The translations under genes and the position numbers were made by a program. From contig JAJFFF010000014.1 of NCBI GenBank assembly GCA_021776785.1, positions 1-56,655 of the forward strand: a stretch of 56,655 bases of DNA, given 5' to 3'. Shown piece by piece: positions 7,348 through 15,204 of this stretch. Each line of letters begins with the position of its first letter. Positions within the stretch are counted from its first letter, which is position 1. The notes below the pieces were generated by a model. The model saw only the letters and a program-made list of their open reading frames with translations, had not been told where the DNA came from and made no database searches. The stretch is from Planctomycetota bacterium. Lineage in GTDB: Bacteria > Planctomycetota > PLA2.

Positions 7348-9581
7348 GCGGCCGTGCCTTCGCCCGTCTCGAAGTGTTGCGTGGCGCGCCGCTCGCCCAA
7401 CCACCAATAGCCGACGACAAAGCAAAATCCGCCGGAGCAAAACAAAGCGTACATCGCCACCGCGGCCGGCTCGGTACGAGCCAGGAGCCAGACGGCGAGC
7501 AGCGTCCCGCCCAACATCCACTGCTCCAAACGCGGCGACCGCGTGCGACTCGGTGCATGGCGCCCGCCCTGTTTCGGAGTTCGGACAAACGTGCGGATCG
7601 GTCGCACGAGACCTCGCACCGCGGCGACCGCGCTGTTCGCGCAGGCGCCAAGACCGAGGAAGAAACACGCCGCGATCTCGAGCCACGAAACCGAACCACG
7701 AATCCGCTGCCCGGTAATCGACATCATGAGCGGCCCGCCCGCCGCAACCCAAAGCGCGATCCACAACGGCCACAGAGCCGCCGTGTCGATCACCAAGCTC
7801 AGGTGCGAAATGCCCCAGGGCAAGAGCATCACGAGCACCGTCATCGCCACGCATATCCCGTAGCTGCACAGGTGCGTCGTGGCTTCGGTCTTATGCCCCA
7901 ACGGGCGGCTGCTGCGCCACACCGCGCCGAGATGTTTGCGCGCGCACTGCATGTTGCCGCAAGCCCAACGCCGCTGCTGCGACTTGAATGCGGCCACGGT
8001 CGGCGGCAACTCGGCGGGCACCGAGACATTGGGATCGACCACGATCCGCCAACCGCGCAGCTGCGCGCGGTAACTCAGATCCAAATCCTCTGTGAGCGTA
8101 TCGCCCTCCCACCCACCGGCGTCCTCGATCGCGGCGCGCCGCCAGATTCCGGCGGTGCCGTTGAAGTTGAGAAACGCACCGTGCGCGGCGCGCGCCACCT
8201 GCTCGACCCAAAAATGCGCATCGACGCCCACGGCCTGCGCGCGCGTCAGCCAATTCTGGTTGCGGTTTAGATGTTCCCACCGCGCCTGCACGCACGCGAC
8301 GCTGGCATCCACATCAAAAAGCGGAAGCAAGAGACGCAGCGTGTTGGGCGCAGGCACAAAATCCGCATCGAAGATCGCGATGAACTCCGCGTCGCTTTGC
8401 GCGACCCCGGCAGCCAACGCGCCCGCCTTAAACCCCGTTCGATGGGAACGGCGCAACGTCTGAATCGCCACGCCGTTTTGGGCGTGCTCCGCGACGGCGG
8501 CATCGACAATCGCAATCGTCTCGTCCGTGCTGTCGTCCAGGACCTGGATTTCGAGGTCGGGATAATCGAGCGCGGCGGCGGCATCGATCGCACGACGCGC
8601 CACGTCGGACTCGTTAAAAATCGGAACCTGAACAAGCAGGCGCGGGAACTCGGTACGTCCCAGGGCCGAAGTCGCACGCGCCGCCGCGAGGGACTGCGTG
8701 TACGACTCGGACTTGTTCTTGCGCCACCGCAGCATCTTGTAAGCGTGGAGCCCGTAGAGCAGCAACGCGCCCGTGGCGAGGAAGTACACGACGAGCAAGA
8801 TCCAGCCGCCACTCTTGCGCTTTTCCTTGGCCGGCTTGACGCCGGACTGATTCAAACTCCAGTCGTACTCGCGGTACGAGATGCGCCAGCTCGAACCTGT
8901 AAGCGATGCACGCAACCGATTGCGCGGTGCATATCGAGCCAGAAAGTTCTGGAGCGGCGGATACGAGCCCGCTTTGTCGGCACGAAAGTCCTCGCTGTAC
9001 CACTTGAAAATGCGCGAGATGCTCGCCCGTTCGCGCGCCTCGTCAAACGAGTTCTGTTGCGCGTCGGCGAGATACGCCCGGGTTTGGCGCGTCAAAACAA
9101 CATCGAGCGTCTTTCCGGCGTAGGGCTCCTCGATCAGCGGCGGGCAACTCCGCGACGCACAGTTCACCGCAAAGTGAATCCGCGGCTCGCTGAACTCGCG
9201 CCGCAGTACTCCGTGCTCAACTTCGTTCAGGGACAGCTTGCGCCCAGCCACCGTCCACTTGCGGTCGTCCCAAAACCCTTTCACCTTATGCACCGAATAG
9301 TCCGACTTGCCGGTGTGCGTTTCGAGAACACGGTGTAACGTCAACGCGTTGTAGGCGTTGATCCAAAACGCGATCTTGTCCGCGTCCGTCTTGCCCGGTT
9401 TAGCTTTCTCCAGCCACTTCACGTGGGCGTCGAGCTTCTTGCGCAGCGCGCCGTCATCTTTGGCGAACTGCGCGTAGTCGACACCGTCGGTGCGCACGAC
9501 CGCGCGCAAGAGGGACGCGTAGTCGCTCTCGGTCGCCAGGAGCGGTGCGGTGCAAAGAAGAGTCGCGAGCAGAAGTCTCAT
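7344..9581 (-). CDS. DUF547 domain fused to cellulose-synthase-like GT2 glycosyltransferase, membrane protein
   Basis: The ATG at 9581 overlaps the arsS stop (ATGA), giving 745 aa. Residues 1-17 look like a signal peptide. Residues 40-225 are a DUF547 domain (FWINAYNALTLHRVL, HFAVNCASRSCPPL), here probably periplasmic. A membrane helix lies at about 259-282. Residues 312-560 are a processive-type GT2 domain with FDAD (404-407), TED (498-500) and QQRRW (535-539). Three or more membrane helices follow. DUF547 proteins are commonly encoded beside ArsS-like radical SAM genes, but here the domain is joined to a glycosyltransferase. The motifs support an active inverting enzyme at the inner membrane. 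The donor and acceptor are unknown; an arsenosugar or lipid acceptor is inferred from context. Confidence 0.83.
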   Translation of the reverse strand: MRLLLATLLCTAPLLATESDYASLLRAVVRTDGVDYAQFAKDDGALRKKLDAHVKWLEKAKPGKTDADKIAFWINAYNALTLHRVLETHTGKSDYSVHKVKGFWDDRKWTVAGRKLSLNEVEHGVLRREFSEPRIHFAVNCASRSCPPLIEEPYAGKTLDVVLTRQTRAYLADAQQNSFDEARERASISRIFKWYSEDFRADKAGSYPPLQNFLARYAPRNRLRASLTGSSWRISYREYDWSLNQSGVKPAKEKRKSGGWILLVVYFLATGALLLYGLHAYKMLRWRKNKSESYTQSLAAARATSALGRTEFPRLLVQVPIFNESDVARRAIDAAAALDYPDLEIQVLDDSTDETIAIVDAAVAEHAQNGVAIQTLRRSHRTGFKAGALAAGVAQSDAEFIAIFDADFVPAPNTLRLLLPLFDVDASVACVQARWEHLNRNQNWLTRAQAVGVDAHFWVEQVARAAHGAFLNFNGTAGIWRRAAIEDAGGWEGDTLTEDLDLSYRAQLRGWRIVVDPNVSVPAELPPTVAAFKSQQRRWACGNMQCARKHLGAVWRSSRPLGHKTEATTHLCSYGICVAMTVLVMLLPWGISHLSLVIDTAALWPLWIALWVAAGGPLMMSITGQRIRGSVSWLEIAACFFLGLGACANSAVAAVRGLVRPIRTFVRTPKQGGRHAPSRTRSPRLEQWMLGGTLLAVWLLARTEPAAVAMYALFCSGGFCFVVGYWWLGERRATQHFETGEGTAA

Positions 9582-10528
9582 GCGAGGGAACCACCGCAAC
9601 TGGACCCGGAACCGGCTGTGCAGCCAAAGCAGTGCGACCCGGTTGCGATCGGTTCGCCCGCCAGGTCGTCGGGAGTGATGTCCCACAGGTACCGTCGCTC
9701 CCGTCCGGCCATCGGTAGATCGATCATCTGATTGAAGTCGCAGTCAAACAAGTCGCCCTCCCACCCCACGTTGATGGTGTCGCGACACATCAGACCGTCA
9801 ATCGTGGCCGGGTTGAAGTTCTCGAGCAAGAGTTGCTGATAGCTCTCCAGCTCACCGGTCGCGCGGAGGAACTTCTCAAACCGCGTGATCGGAATGTTCG
9901 TGATGCAGATCAACCGCGTGAATTCGATGCCGAATTTTTCGCGGAGCTCGGCGCGGTACGCCGGTTCCAGCGCGGACTGCGGCGGCGCGATCGACGCGCC
10001 GACGGGGTTGTACACCAGCGTCAGCGGAAGCTGGTCGTCGGTCGCATACCCAACGCGGTTCAGTTGCTGAAGGGCTTCGATGGACTTGGCAAAGACGCCG
10101 GTGCCGCGCTGCATGTCGACGTTGTCCTCGGAATAACAAGGGAGCGACGCGATGACCTCGACCCGATTCTGCCGGTAGAACTCAGGAAGATCGGACTGGC
10201 CCTCCTCGAAAATCACCGTCAAATTGCAGCGAACCATTACGTGCGCGTCGATGCTGCGCGCCGCAAGCACGAGCGAACGAAACGCGGGACAGAGCTCGGG
10301 CGCGCCGCCAGTAATGTCCACGGTTGTCGGCCGTTCGCGCCGCATCCAATCGATGATGCGATCCGCGGTCTCTTCGGTCATGATCTCTTTGCGACGGGGT
10401 CCGGCGCCGACATGGCAGTGCACACAAGTCTGGTTGCAGAGCTTGCCGACGTTGACCTGCAGGACGCGGGAGCGACCACGGCGTAGCCGCAACTGATGAC
10501 GTTCGAGCGTCGATCCAAATGTGTTCAT
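9578..10528 (-). CDS. arsS: Arsenosugar biosynthesis radical SAM protein ArsS
   Basis: The 316-aa protein carries the radical SAM CxxxCxxC cluster motif (Cys31, Cys35, Cys38 in GKLCNQTCVHCHVGAGP), the glycine-rich DITGGAPEL SAM-binding strand and, at the C-terminus, a selenodomain-type tail CFGCTAGSGSSCGG (Cys300, 303, 311). Some family members use selenocysteine in this tail; here all positions are read as cysteine. Family members combine dimethylarsenic with SAM to form 5'-deoxy-5'-dimethylarsinoyl-adenosine, the first committed arsenosugar precursor. The gene overlaps its upstream and downstream neighbours by four bases each. ArsM, which supplies methylated arsenic, is two genes upstream, which strongly supports the call. 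Confidence 0.9.
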   Translation of the reverse strand: MNTFGSTLERHQLRLRRGRSRVLQVNVGKLCNQTCVHCHVGAGPRRKEIMTEETADRIIDWMRRERPTTVDITGGAPELCPAFRSLVLAARSIDAHVMVRCNLTVIFEEGQSDLPEFYRQNRVEVIASLPCYSEDNVDMQRGTGVFAKSIEALQQLNRVGYATDDQLPLTLVYNPVGASIAPPQSALEPAYRAELREKFGIEFTRLICITNIPITRFEKFLRATGELESYQQLLLENFNPATIDGLMCRDTINVGWEGDLFDCDFNQMIDLPMAGRERRYLWDITPDDLAGEPIATGSHCFGCTAGSGSSCGGSLA

Positions 10529-11304
10529 TTCAAGAGCTTCTCGTCACCGGGCTTGGTGTGCTTCCAGTAGTACAGGCGCGTCTTCTTCACGCGGGAAAAC
10601 TCCTCCGTCGGCGATTTCCAACGGGTGAGAAATCCTTGCTCGTCGTACCGGTACTCGGCGTCTCCCACCATCACGGCAGACTTTGATTTTTCAACTTTCT
10701 GGGCGGTCGCTTCAAACGTACCGATCTTGTTGCGCATCAGAGACGGCCACACTTGGAGCGTCGTCGCGTTGCTCATCTGCGCAGCGAGAAACGGAACTTC
10801 GTCGGCAAACACGTTGCTCCCGTTCTTGCCAAACGACTTGGTTCCAGCACCCTCGCCCTCCCAGTAGGTGTCGTACGTGAGCGTGGCGCTCGCGCGGTCC
10901 CAGCGTTGAAACGCAACGCCGCATCCTTCCTGCGAGGTCGCGACCGCCTTCACGAGCGCGCCGGAGCGGCGATCGAAAAACAGCGAGTGCATCAAACGGT
11001 AGTCGTAGGTTCCCGTTGCAAAGGTAATGTGCCGATTCACCTTCAGCACCGGAATCGTGGTGGCCGTTGCCTTCTCGCGCTTCGTCAGCTCGGTCGGGTC
11101 GAGGTACTCGCGGATGACGTAGTCCCGCACCTCGGCGTCGCGCCAGATGCCATACTTCAGAACACGCCCGCGATACACCGAGATCACCGCCGCGCCGTCA
11201 TCAAACGCAGGATCCGCGAACCATCGGCCGTTCAGCGGCAACTCGGGCTCTTGGCACGCGGCCAAGAAAACGACCGCAAGCAGCCATAATCGCGTTAGCA
11301 ACAA
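10525..11304 (-). CDS. Lipoprotein of unknown function in the arsM-arsS cluster
   Basis: The 259-aa product starts with a signal peptide ending in the lipobox VFLAAC (Cys17), so it is probably a lipid-anchored periplasmic or outer-membrane protein. The body is mostly beta-strand with many aromatic residues (YDYRLMHSLFFDRRSG, YDTYWEG, RLYYWKHTKPG). I do not recognise a family; the repeated YDYR/YRYDEQG pieces recall beta-sandwich lipoproteins. The start is a TTG preceded by GGAG. It overlaps arsM by 10 bp and arsS by 4 bp, so it is almost certainly expressed and perhaps functionally tied to them. A role in holding or exporting the arsenic product is a guess from position. Confidence 0.75.
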   Translation of the reverse strand: MLLTRLWLLAVVFLAACQEPELPLNGRWFADPAFDDGAAVISVYRGRVLKYGIWRDAEVRDYVIREYLDPTELTKREKATATTIPVLKVNRHITFATGTYDYRLMHSLFFDRRSGALVKAVATSQEGCGVAFQRWDRASATLTYDTYWEGEGAGTKSFGKNGSNVFADEVPFLAAQMSNATTLQVWPSLMRNKIGTFEATAQKVEKSKSAVMVGDAEYRYDEQGFLTRWKSPTEEFSRVKKTRLYYWKHTKPGDEKLLK

Positions 11305-12431
11305 GGCGCGTCTCCGTCCGTCGGCTCACAACACACGGCCGCATCCGTCGTCACGTCGTAGTCGGCCCCCTTGGTGGCACGCGGATCGCGAATCGCGTCC
11401 TGCTTGCAATCAAACGGCGTCTCGTCGTGTTCGACCGGATGAAGCGGCTCGACGAAAAAAAACTGATCGCGGTACGGTTCGCGCCCGTACAGCCCAAACG
11501 TCTTTTTGCAGACGGCGTAGCGCACACCGCGCGGGATGCAATGACCGTCGTCGTCGATCACCGCGGCGAACGGCCCGCGGTAAACGACAGCTTGGAGCCC
11601 CTCCCAGCACGGACCCTCTTTCCCTTTGAACGCTTCGACCGTAAGCGACCGGAACTCGATGCCCTCGACGGTCCGCCACGGCTCGTCATCGCGTTTGAGG
11701 ATGCGCACGCCATAAAAACCGGCGTCGGTGAACGCGCGCAGGAACGCGTCTTCGCGCAACGCACCGGAAACGCAACCACTCCAAAGCTCCGGGTTCTCGC
11801 GGAGGTGTTGCGGAACCGCTTCGTCGCACACGATATCGGAGATAACGGCGCGACCGCCGCGGCGGATGACGCGAAACATCTCACGAAACAAAGCGCTCTT
11901 GTGTTCGCCGGCAACGAGGTTGAGCACGCAGTTCGAGACCACCGTATCGACGGAGTCATCCGCGACCAAGGGGTGCGCGTCCAGATGACGCTGCAAGGCA
12001 AGGGCATCTTGCGCCGTCTTCACCGGATGCTGCGCCAGATAACGCGCCGTCTCGGCCGGGTTGGAGCGAAGGTCTTGGATGCGGCCTTCTAAGAACTCGA
12101 TGTTGTCCAGTCCGGTCTTCGGCAACGCTGCGCGCGCCAACGCCAGCATCTCGGGATTCATGTCGACGCCGATCACGCGTCCGGTCGGGCCGACAACTTG
12201 GCCGGCAATGAAGCAGATCTTGCCGCCGCCGCTGCCGAGATCCAGGACGGTCTCGCCCTCGCGCAGATGGGCGCTGGGATCGCCGCAACCGTAGTCGCGC
12301 TCCAGCACTTCGTCGGGAATGATCTTGAGATAAGCCGGGTTGTACGAAACCGGGCAGCAAAGCTCCGATTGGAGCGACTGGGCCGCTTCGCTGTATCGAT
12401 CTTTCACCGCGGATTCGGGGTGCATGCTCAT
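11295..12431 (-). CDS. arsM: Arsenite methyltransferase ArsM (arsenosugar-type)
   Basis: The protein has 378 aa. The SAM-binding Rossmann motif VLDLGSGGGKICFIAG lies at residues 62-77, with the acidic ribose contact IGVDMNPEM after it. ArsM-type arsenic ligands are visible: a Cys pair at 25-26 (ELCCPVSYNP), Cys168 in VVSNCVLNL and Cys220 in LWSGCVSGAL. These enzymes use SAM and thiols to methylate As(III) to mono- and dimethylarsenicals. The C-terminus adds two Cys-Cys pairs (AAVCCEPTDGDAPCC) beyond the core fold, which could bind As(III). GAGG precedes the ATG. The pairing with ArsS two genes downstream indicates that dimethylarsenic is made here for arsenosugar synthesis rather than only for volatilisation. 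Confidence 0.9.
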   Translation of the reverse strand: MSMHPESAVKDRYSEAAQSLQSELCCPVSYNPAYLKIIPDEVLERDYGCGDPSAHLREGETVLDLGSGGGKICFIAGQVVGPTGRVIGVDMNPEMLALARAALPKTGLDNIEFLEGRIQDLRSNPAETARYLAQHPVKTAQDALALQRHLDAHPLVADDSVDTVVSNCVLNLVAGEHKSALFREMFRVIRRGGRAVISDIVCDEAVPQHLRENPELWSGCVSGALREDAFLRAFTDAGFYGVRILKRDDEPWRTVEGIEFRSLTVEAFKGKEGPCWEGLQAVVYRGPFAAVIDDDGHCIPRGVRYAVCKKTFGLYGREPYRDQFFFVEPLHPVEHDETPFDCKQDAIRDPRATKGADYDVTTDAAVCCEPTDGDAPCC

Positions 12432-12473
12432 GATGTTTCCTCTCTCGCACAGGGAGTGCCAGCGCGGCGCGGA

Positions 12474-14687
12474 TTACCGCGCTTGTTCACGTAACCGCTC
12501 CAGGATCGCATCCGACTCTTCGCCTTCCCTCATTTGAACGGGCGAGGCCGCCACGGTGTCCAAACGGAACGGGAGGCCTTCGGCATCGACAATACCGAAC
12601 GACAGCGTTCCCGTCGGGCATTCCTGGACACATGCCGAACATCGGACGCACTCGACATCCGTCATGTCTTGACCCTTGTTCGCAAAGGTCATGATGTCGA
12701 TGCCCTGATGGCACACGGTCGTGCACACGTTGCACGAGATGCACTTGTCTTTTTCCGCAAAGATCCGGTAGCGCGTGAATTTCGCGTAAACGTGCATGAG
12801 CGCGGCAAGCGGGCAGGCAAAGCGACACCACACGCGACCACTAAACCAAAAGTAGAACCCGACGCCGATGATGCCCGCCATCATGATGTCCACGACGAAT
12901 TTCCAGGGCGTAAACACCACCCAAGAGATGCTCGTCGCGAAGAAACTGCCGGGCCAGATCCAGCCGAGTGCACGCCACACGAGCGCAAACAGCGAGAACA
13001 CGAGCACGCCTTGGCCGACGAAGTTCCATTTATTCGCGGTCGGCCCGTGCCACATCTTGTGGCGGTGTTCGTCGCCCATCGTCTCCGCGAGCGCGCCGCA
13101 CGAACAGATCCAACCGCAGTACGCGCCCTTGCCCCACCTGCGAATGATGAGCGGAATGATCACGCATGTCTGGATCAGCGACAATACAAGCCATCCCCAA
13201 ATCGGCTCCGCCGTCATCAGATTCCAAAAAAAGAGCGGCCAGGCGAGCACAAGCCCGTAGGCGCGCCACCACTGGAGCTCGGGGAAAAACGTCGCGACGA
13301 GCCAGTCGCTGAGCCAACCGTTCGCGTAAAGCCAGGGCAAGATGATCTGCGGCAGCAAGAATAGCGGGAGAACCTGGATCGCCATCAAGGTGTACGTCTG
13401 ACGTTTGACGTAAGGCGTCTTGCGTTTGCGAATGCGTTTGAGGCCGAACAGGACCACACAAAGGCTGTAGGCGAGGGTGTAGTAAAAGCTCGGATCCTTC
13501 GTCGCATTGACCGTGGCGCCGATCAACGTGTCGGGGCCGCGCGCCGCAATGAAGCCGAGTCCGCTCTTGATGAGGCCCGCTTTCCAAGCATAGAGCAGCG
13601 TGCAGAACGCAACGAACAGACCAAACCACGTCCACTGCCGACGCCCCATCTCACCGCGGATCGGGATGCCGGACCGGCGGAAGAATTCGAGCGGCGGCTC
13701 GCGGCCGATCAGCGCGAACACCGATTCGTTCGGCAGTTGGCGCGTCTCGTCGCCGACCTTCAAGTCCACTTCGTTCTCGCGAATCGCGCCGACCGTGCTC
13801 TCCAACACGACGTTGACATCATGCGCCTTGAGCGCCGCTACGTTCTCGGGTTTGGGGCGCGTGAGTTCGCGTCCGCGATAACTCAATGTGACGCGCGAAC
13901 CGCAGGCGGCCATCGCAACGGCCGCTTCCATGGCGCTGTCGCCACCGCCGACAACCAACACGTCTTGGTCACAAAACTTCGCGGGGTCGTGGAGGCGGTT
14001 GTAGACCTTCGGCACGTCTTCGCCGGCAACATTGAGTCGGCGGTAGTTTCCCGAACGCCCCAGTGCGACGACGACATGGCGCGCGCGCAAAGGTGTGCGC
14101 CACCCGTCCGGCAGCGCATCGGCACGCCAAGGCCGCGGTTCCGACTTGTCGGAAAGCAAGACTTCGTAAGCGTCCCCGTCGCGCCGCAAGGCTTGTGCAC
14201 TTACGCCGACCACGACCGGAATGTCCACGCCTTCCAGTTGCCCGCGCAACTCGGCCAACAGCTCCTCTTTCACATCCGCGCTGACCTGGAGTTCCCCGGC
14301 TGGCCGCATCGCTTTCGGGTACGTAAATATCGGCTTGCGCTTGGGGAAGTTCACAATCGTGGAGAACGGCTCGGACGCTTCCAAGACGACGTACGCAAGC
14401 CCGCGTTTTTGCGCCGCCCATGCCGCCGCCATTCCCGCCACGCCGCCACCCAAAATCACAAGGTCGAGCGCATCGCCCTTGGCCGCGCCTGCTTCGACGT
14501 TTTCCACCGCTTGGGCGCCCGTCTCCAGCGCGAACTTAAGAAGCGGAACCCCGCTCAGATCGCCGACCACATAGACGCGATCCAGGTTGGTCGTCCCATC
14601 GGGTTGCACAACCGGACCCGGTTCCACCCGCCCGGCGGGGTTGGAGAGGTGAAGCCATTGGGCATATCGCTGGAGAGCACCGCGCAT
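12474..14687 (-). CDS. Membrane flavoprotein fused to NapH/CcoG-like polyferredoxin
   Basis: About 737 aa in three parts. The N-terminal half (to about residue 320) is a pyridine-nucleotide-disulfide-oxidoreductase-like flavoprotein with two dinucleotide motifs, LVILGGGVAGMAAAWAA and VLVVGGGDSAMEAAVA. A middle region of about six membrane helices contains the Cys motifs YCGWICSCGA and WCRFACPLAA seen in NapH/NosR-type proteins. The C-terminus has two 4Fe-4S motifs, CISCNVCTTVC and CVRCSACVQECP. It probably moves electrons from NAD(P)H through FAD and Fe-S clusters across or along the membrane. Within this cluster it could reduce the radical SAM enzyme or arsenate (inference). The start is uncertain: ATGs at 14687 and 14711 are both possible, and neither has a strong ribosome site. 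Confidence 0.82.
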   Translation of the reverse strand: MRGALQRYAQWLHLSNPAGRVEPGPVVQPDGTTNLDRVYVVGDLSGVPLLKFALETGAQAVENVEAGAAKGDALDLVILGGGVAGMAAAWAAQKRGLAYVVLEASEPFSTIVNFPKRKPIFTYPKAMRPAGELQVSADVKEELLAELRGQLEGVDIPVVVGVSAQALRRDGDAYEVLLSDKSEPRPWRADALPDGWRTPLRARHVVVALGRSGNYRRLNVAGEDVPKVYNRLHDPAKFCDQDVLVVGGGDSAMEAAVAMAACGSRVTLSYRGRELTRPKPENVAALKAHDVNVVLESTVGAIRENEVDLKVGDETRQLPNESVFALIGREPPLEFFRRSGIPIRGEMGRRQWTWFGLFVAFCTLLYAWKAGLIKSGLGFIAARGPDTLIGATVNATKDPSFYYTLAYSLCVVLFGLKRIRKRKTPYVKRQTYTLMAIQVLPLFLLPQIILPWLYANGWLSDWLVATFFPELQWWRAYGLVLAWPLFFWNLMTAEPIWGWLVLSLIQTCVIIPLIIRRWGKGAYCGWICSCGALAETMGDEHRHKMWHGPTANKWNFVGQGVLVFSLFALVWRALGWIWPGSFFATSISWVVFTPWKFVVDIMMAGIIGVGFYFWFSGRVWCRFACPLAALMHVYAKFTRYRIFAEKDKCISCNVCTTVCHQGIDIMTFANKGQDMTDVECVRCSACVQECPTGTLSFGIVDAEGLPFRLDTVAASPVQMREGEESDAILERLREQAR

Positions 14688-14753
14688 ACGCCTGGTTATA
14701 GCGAACCGCATGCCCCGACCACGATGCACCGTATCGTGCAGTTGGCGCCGGAT

Positions 14754-15002
14754 CTAGCCGCCCGGGGCGTCGCTCACGGCCACAACGTGGTGGATCTCGG
14801 GAATGGCGTCGGTAATCGCGCTCTCCAGTCCATATTTGAGCGTGATTTCGGATGCTGGGCAGCCGATGCAGGCGCCGGTGAGCTGGAGCCGGACCGTGTC
14901 GCCGTCGACAGAGACAAGCTCCACACCGCCCCCGTCCAGGGTCAGGGAGGGCCGAACCTCGGCGAGAACGGCTTGGACACGCTCAAACAAGGAGTCAGGC
15001 AC
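14754..15002 (-). CDS. NifU C-terminal-domain (Nfu-type) Fe-S cluster scaffold
   Basis: The 82-aa protein is a stand-alone NifU-like C domain: a LDGGGVELV strand near residues 22-30, and LTGACIGCPASEITLK with the cluster-binding CxxC at Cys45 and Cys48. These small proteins carry or deliver [4Fe-4S] clusters. It starts at GTG with an upstream AGGA. It heads a minus-strand run that includes a polyferredoxin and a radical SAM protein, both needing 4Fe-4S clusters, so dedicated cluster supply is plausible. It is divergent from the kinase gene beginning near 15.2 kb. Confidence 0.88.
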   Translation of the reverse strand: MPDSLFERVQAVLAEVRPSLTLDGGGVELVSVDGDTVRLQLTGACIGCPASEITLKYGLESAITDAIPEIHHVVAVSDAPGG

Positions 15003-15204
15003 AGAGGAATCCTAACGTGCGGCGGAAAATCCCCCGCCGGGCGCCGAATGCCGAGCGTAGTCGACAGGTAGCTGCTGATCTTGGGTGGTGGAGCGGGCCG
15101 GAACCAACGGCGCGGAGACCGGATGGCGGGAAGCGCCGGGCTTCGGGATAGACTACGAGCCACCCGGGAACGACCGGGAACTGCCGTTTGAGCAGCGAAT
15201 TGGG

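Noticed and set aside
7348..7869. N-terminal extension of the GT-C/GT2 fusion to 827 aa
   Set aside because: The added part lies inside the DUF547-GT2 gene in another frame, reads like Arg-rich shadow sequence, and a GTGA overlap at 7347 gives a natural start.
9578..10528. Selenocysteine in the ArsS C-terminal domain
   Set aside because: All selenodomain positions are TGC or TGT cysteine codons with a normal stop; no in-frame TGA is read.
15085..15204. Longer start (GTG 15085) for the membrane kinase
   Set aside because: The extra 40 residues are low-quality coding sequence with no ribosome site, and the kinase core begins just after 15205.
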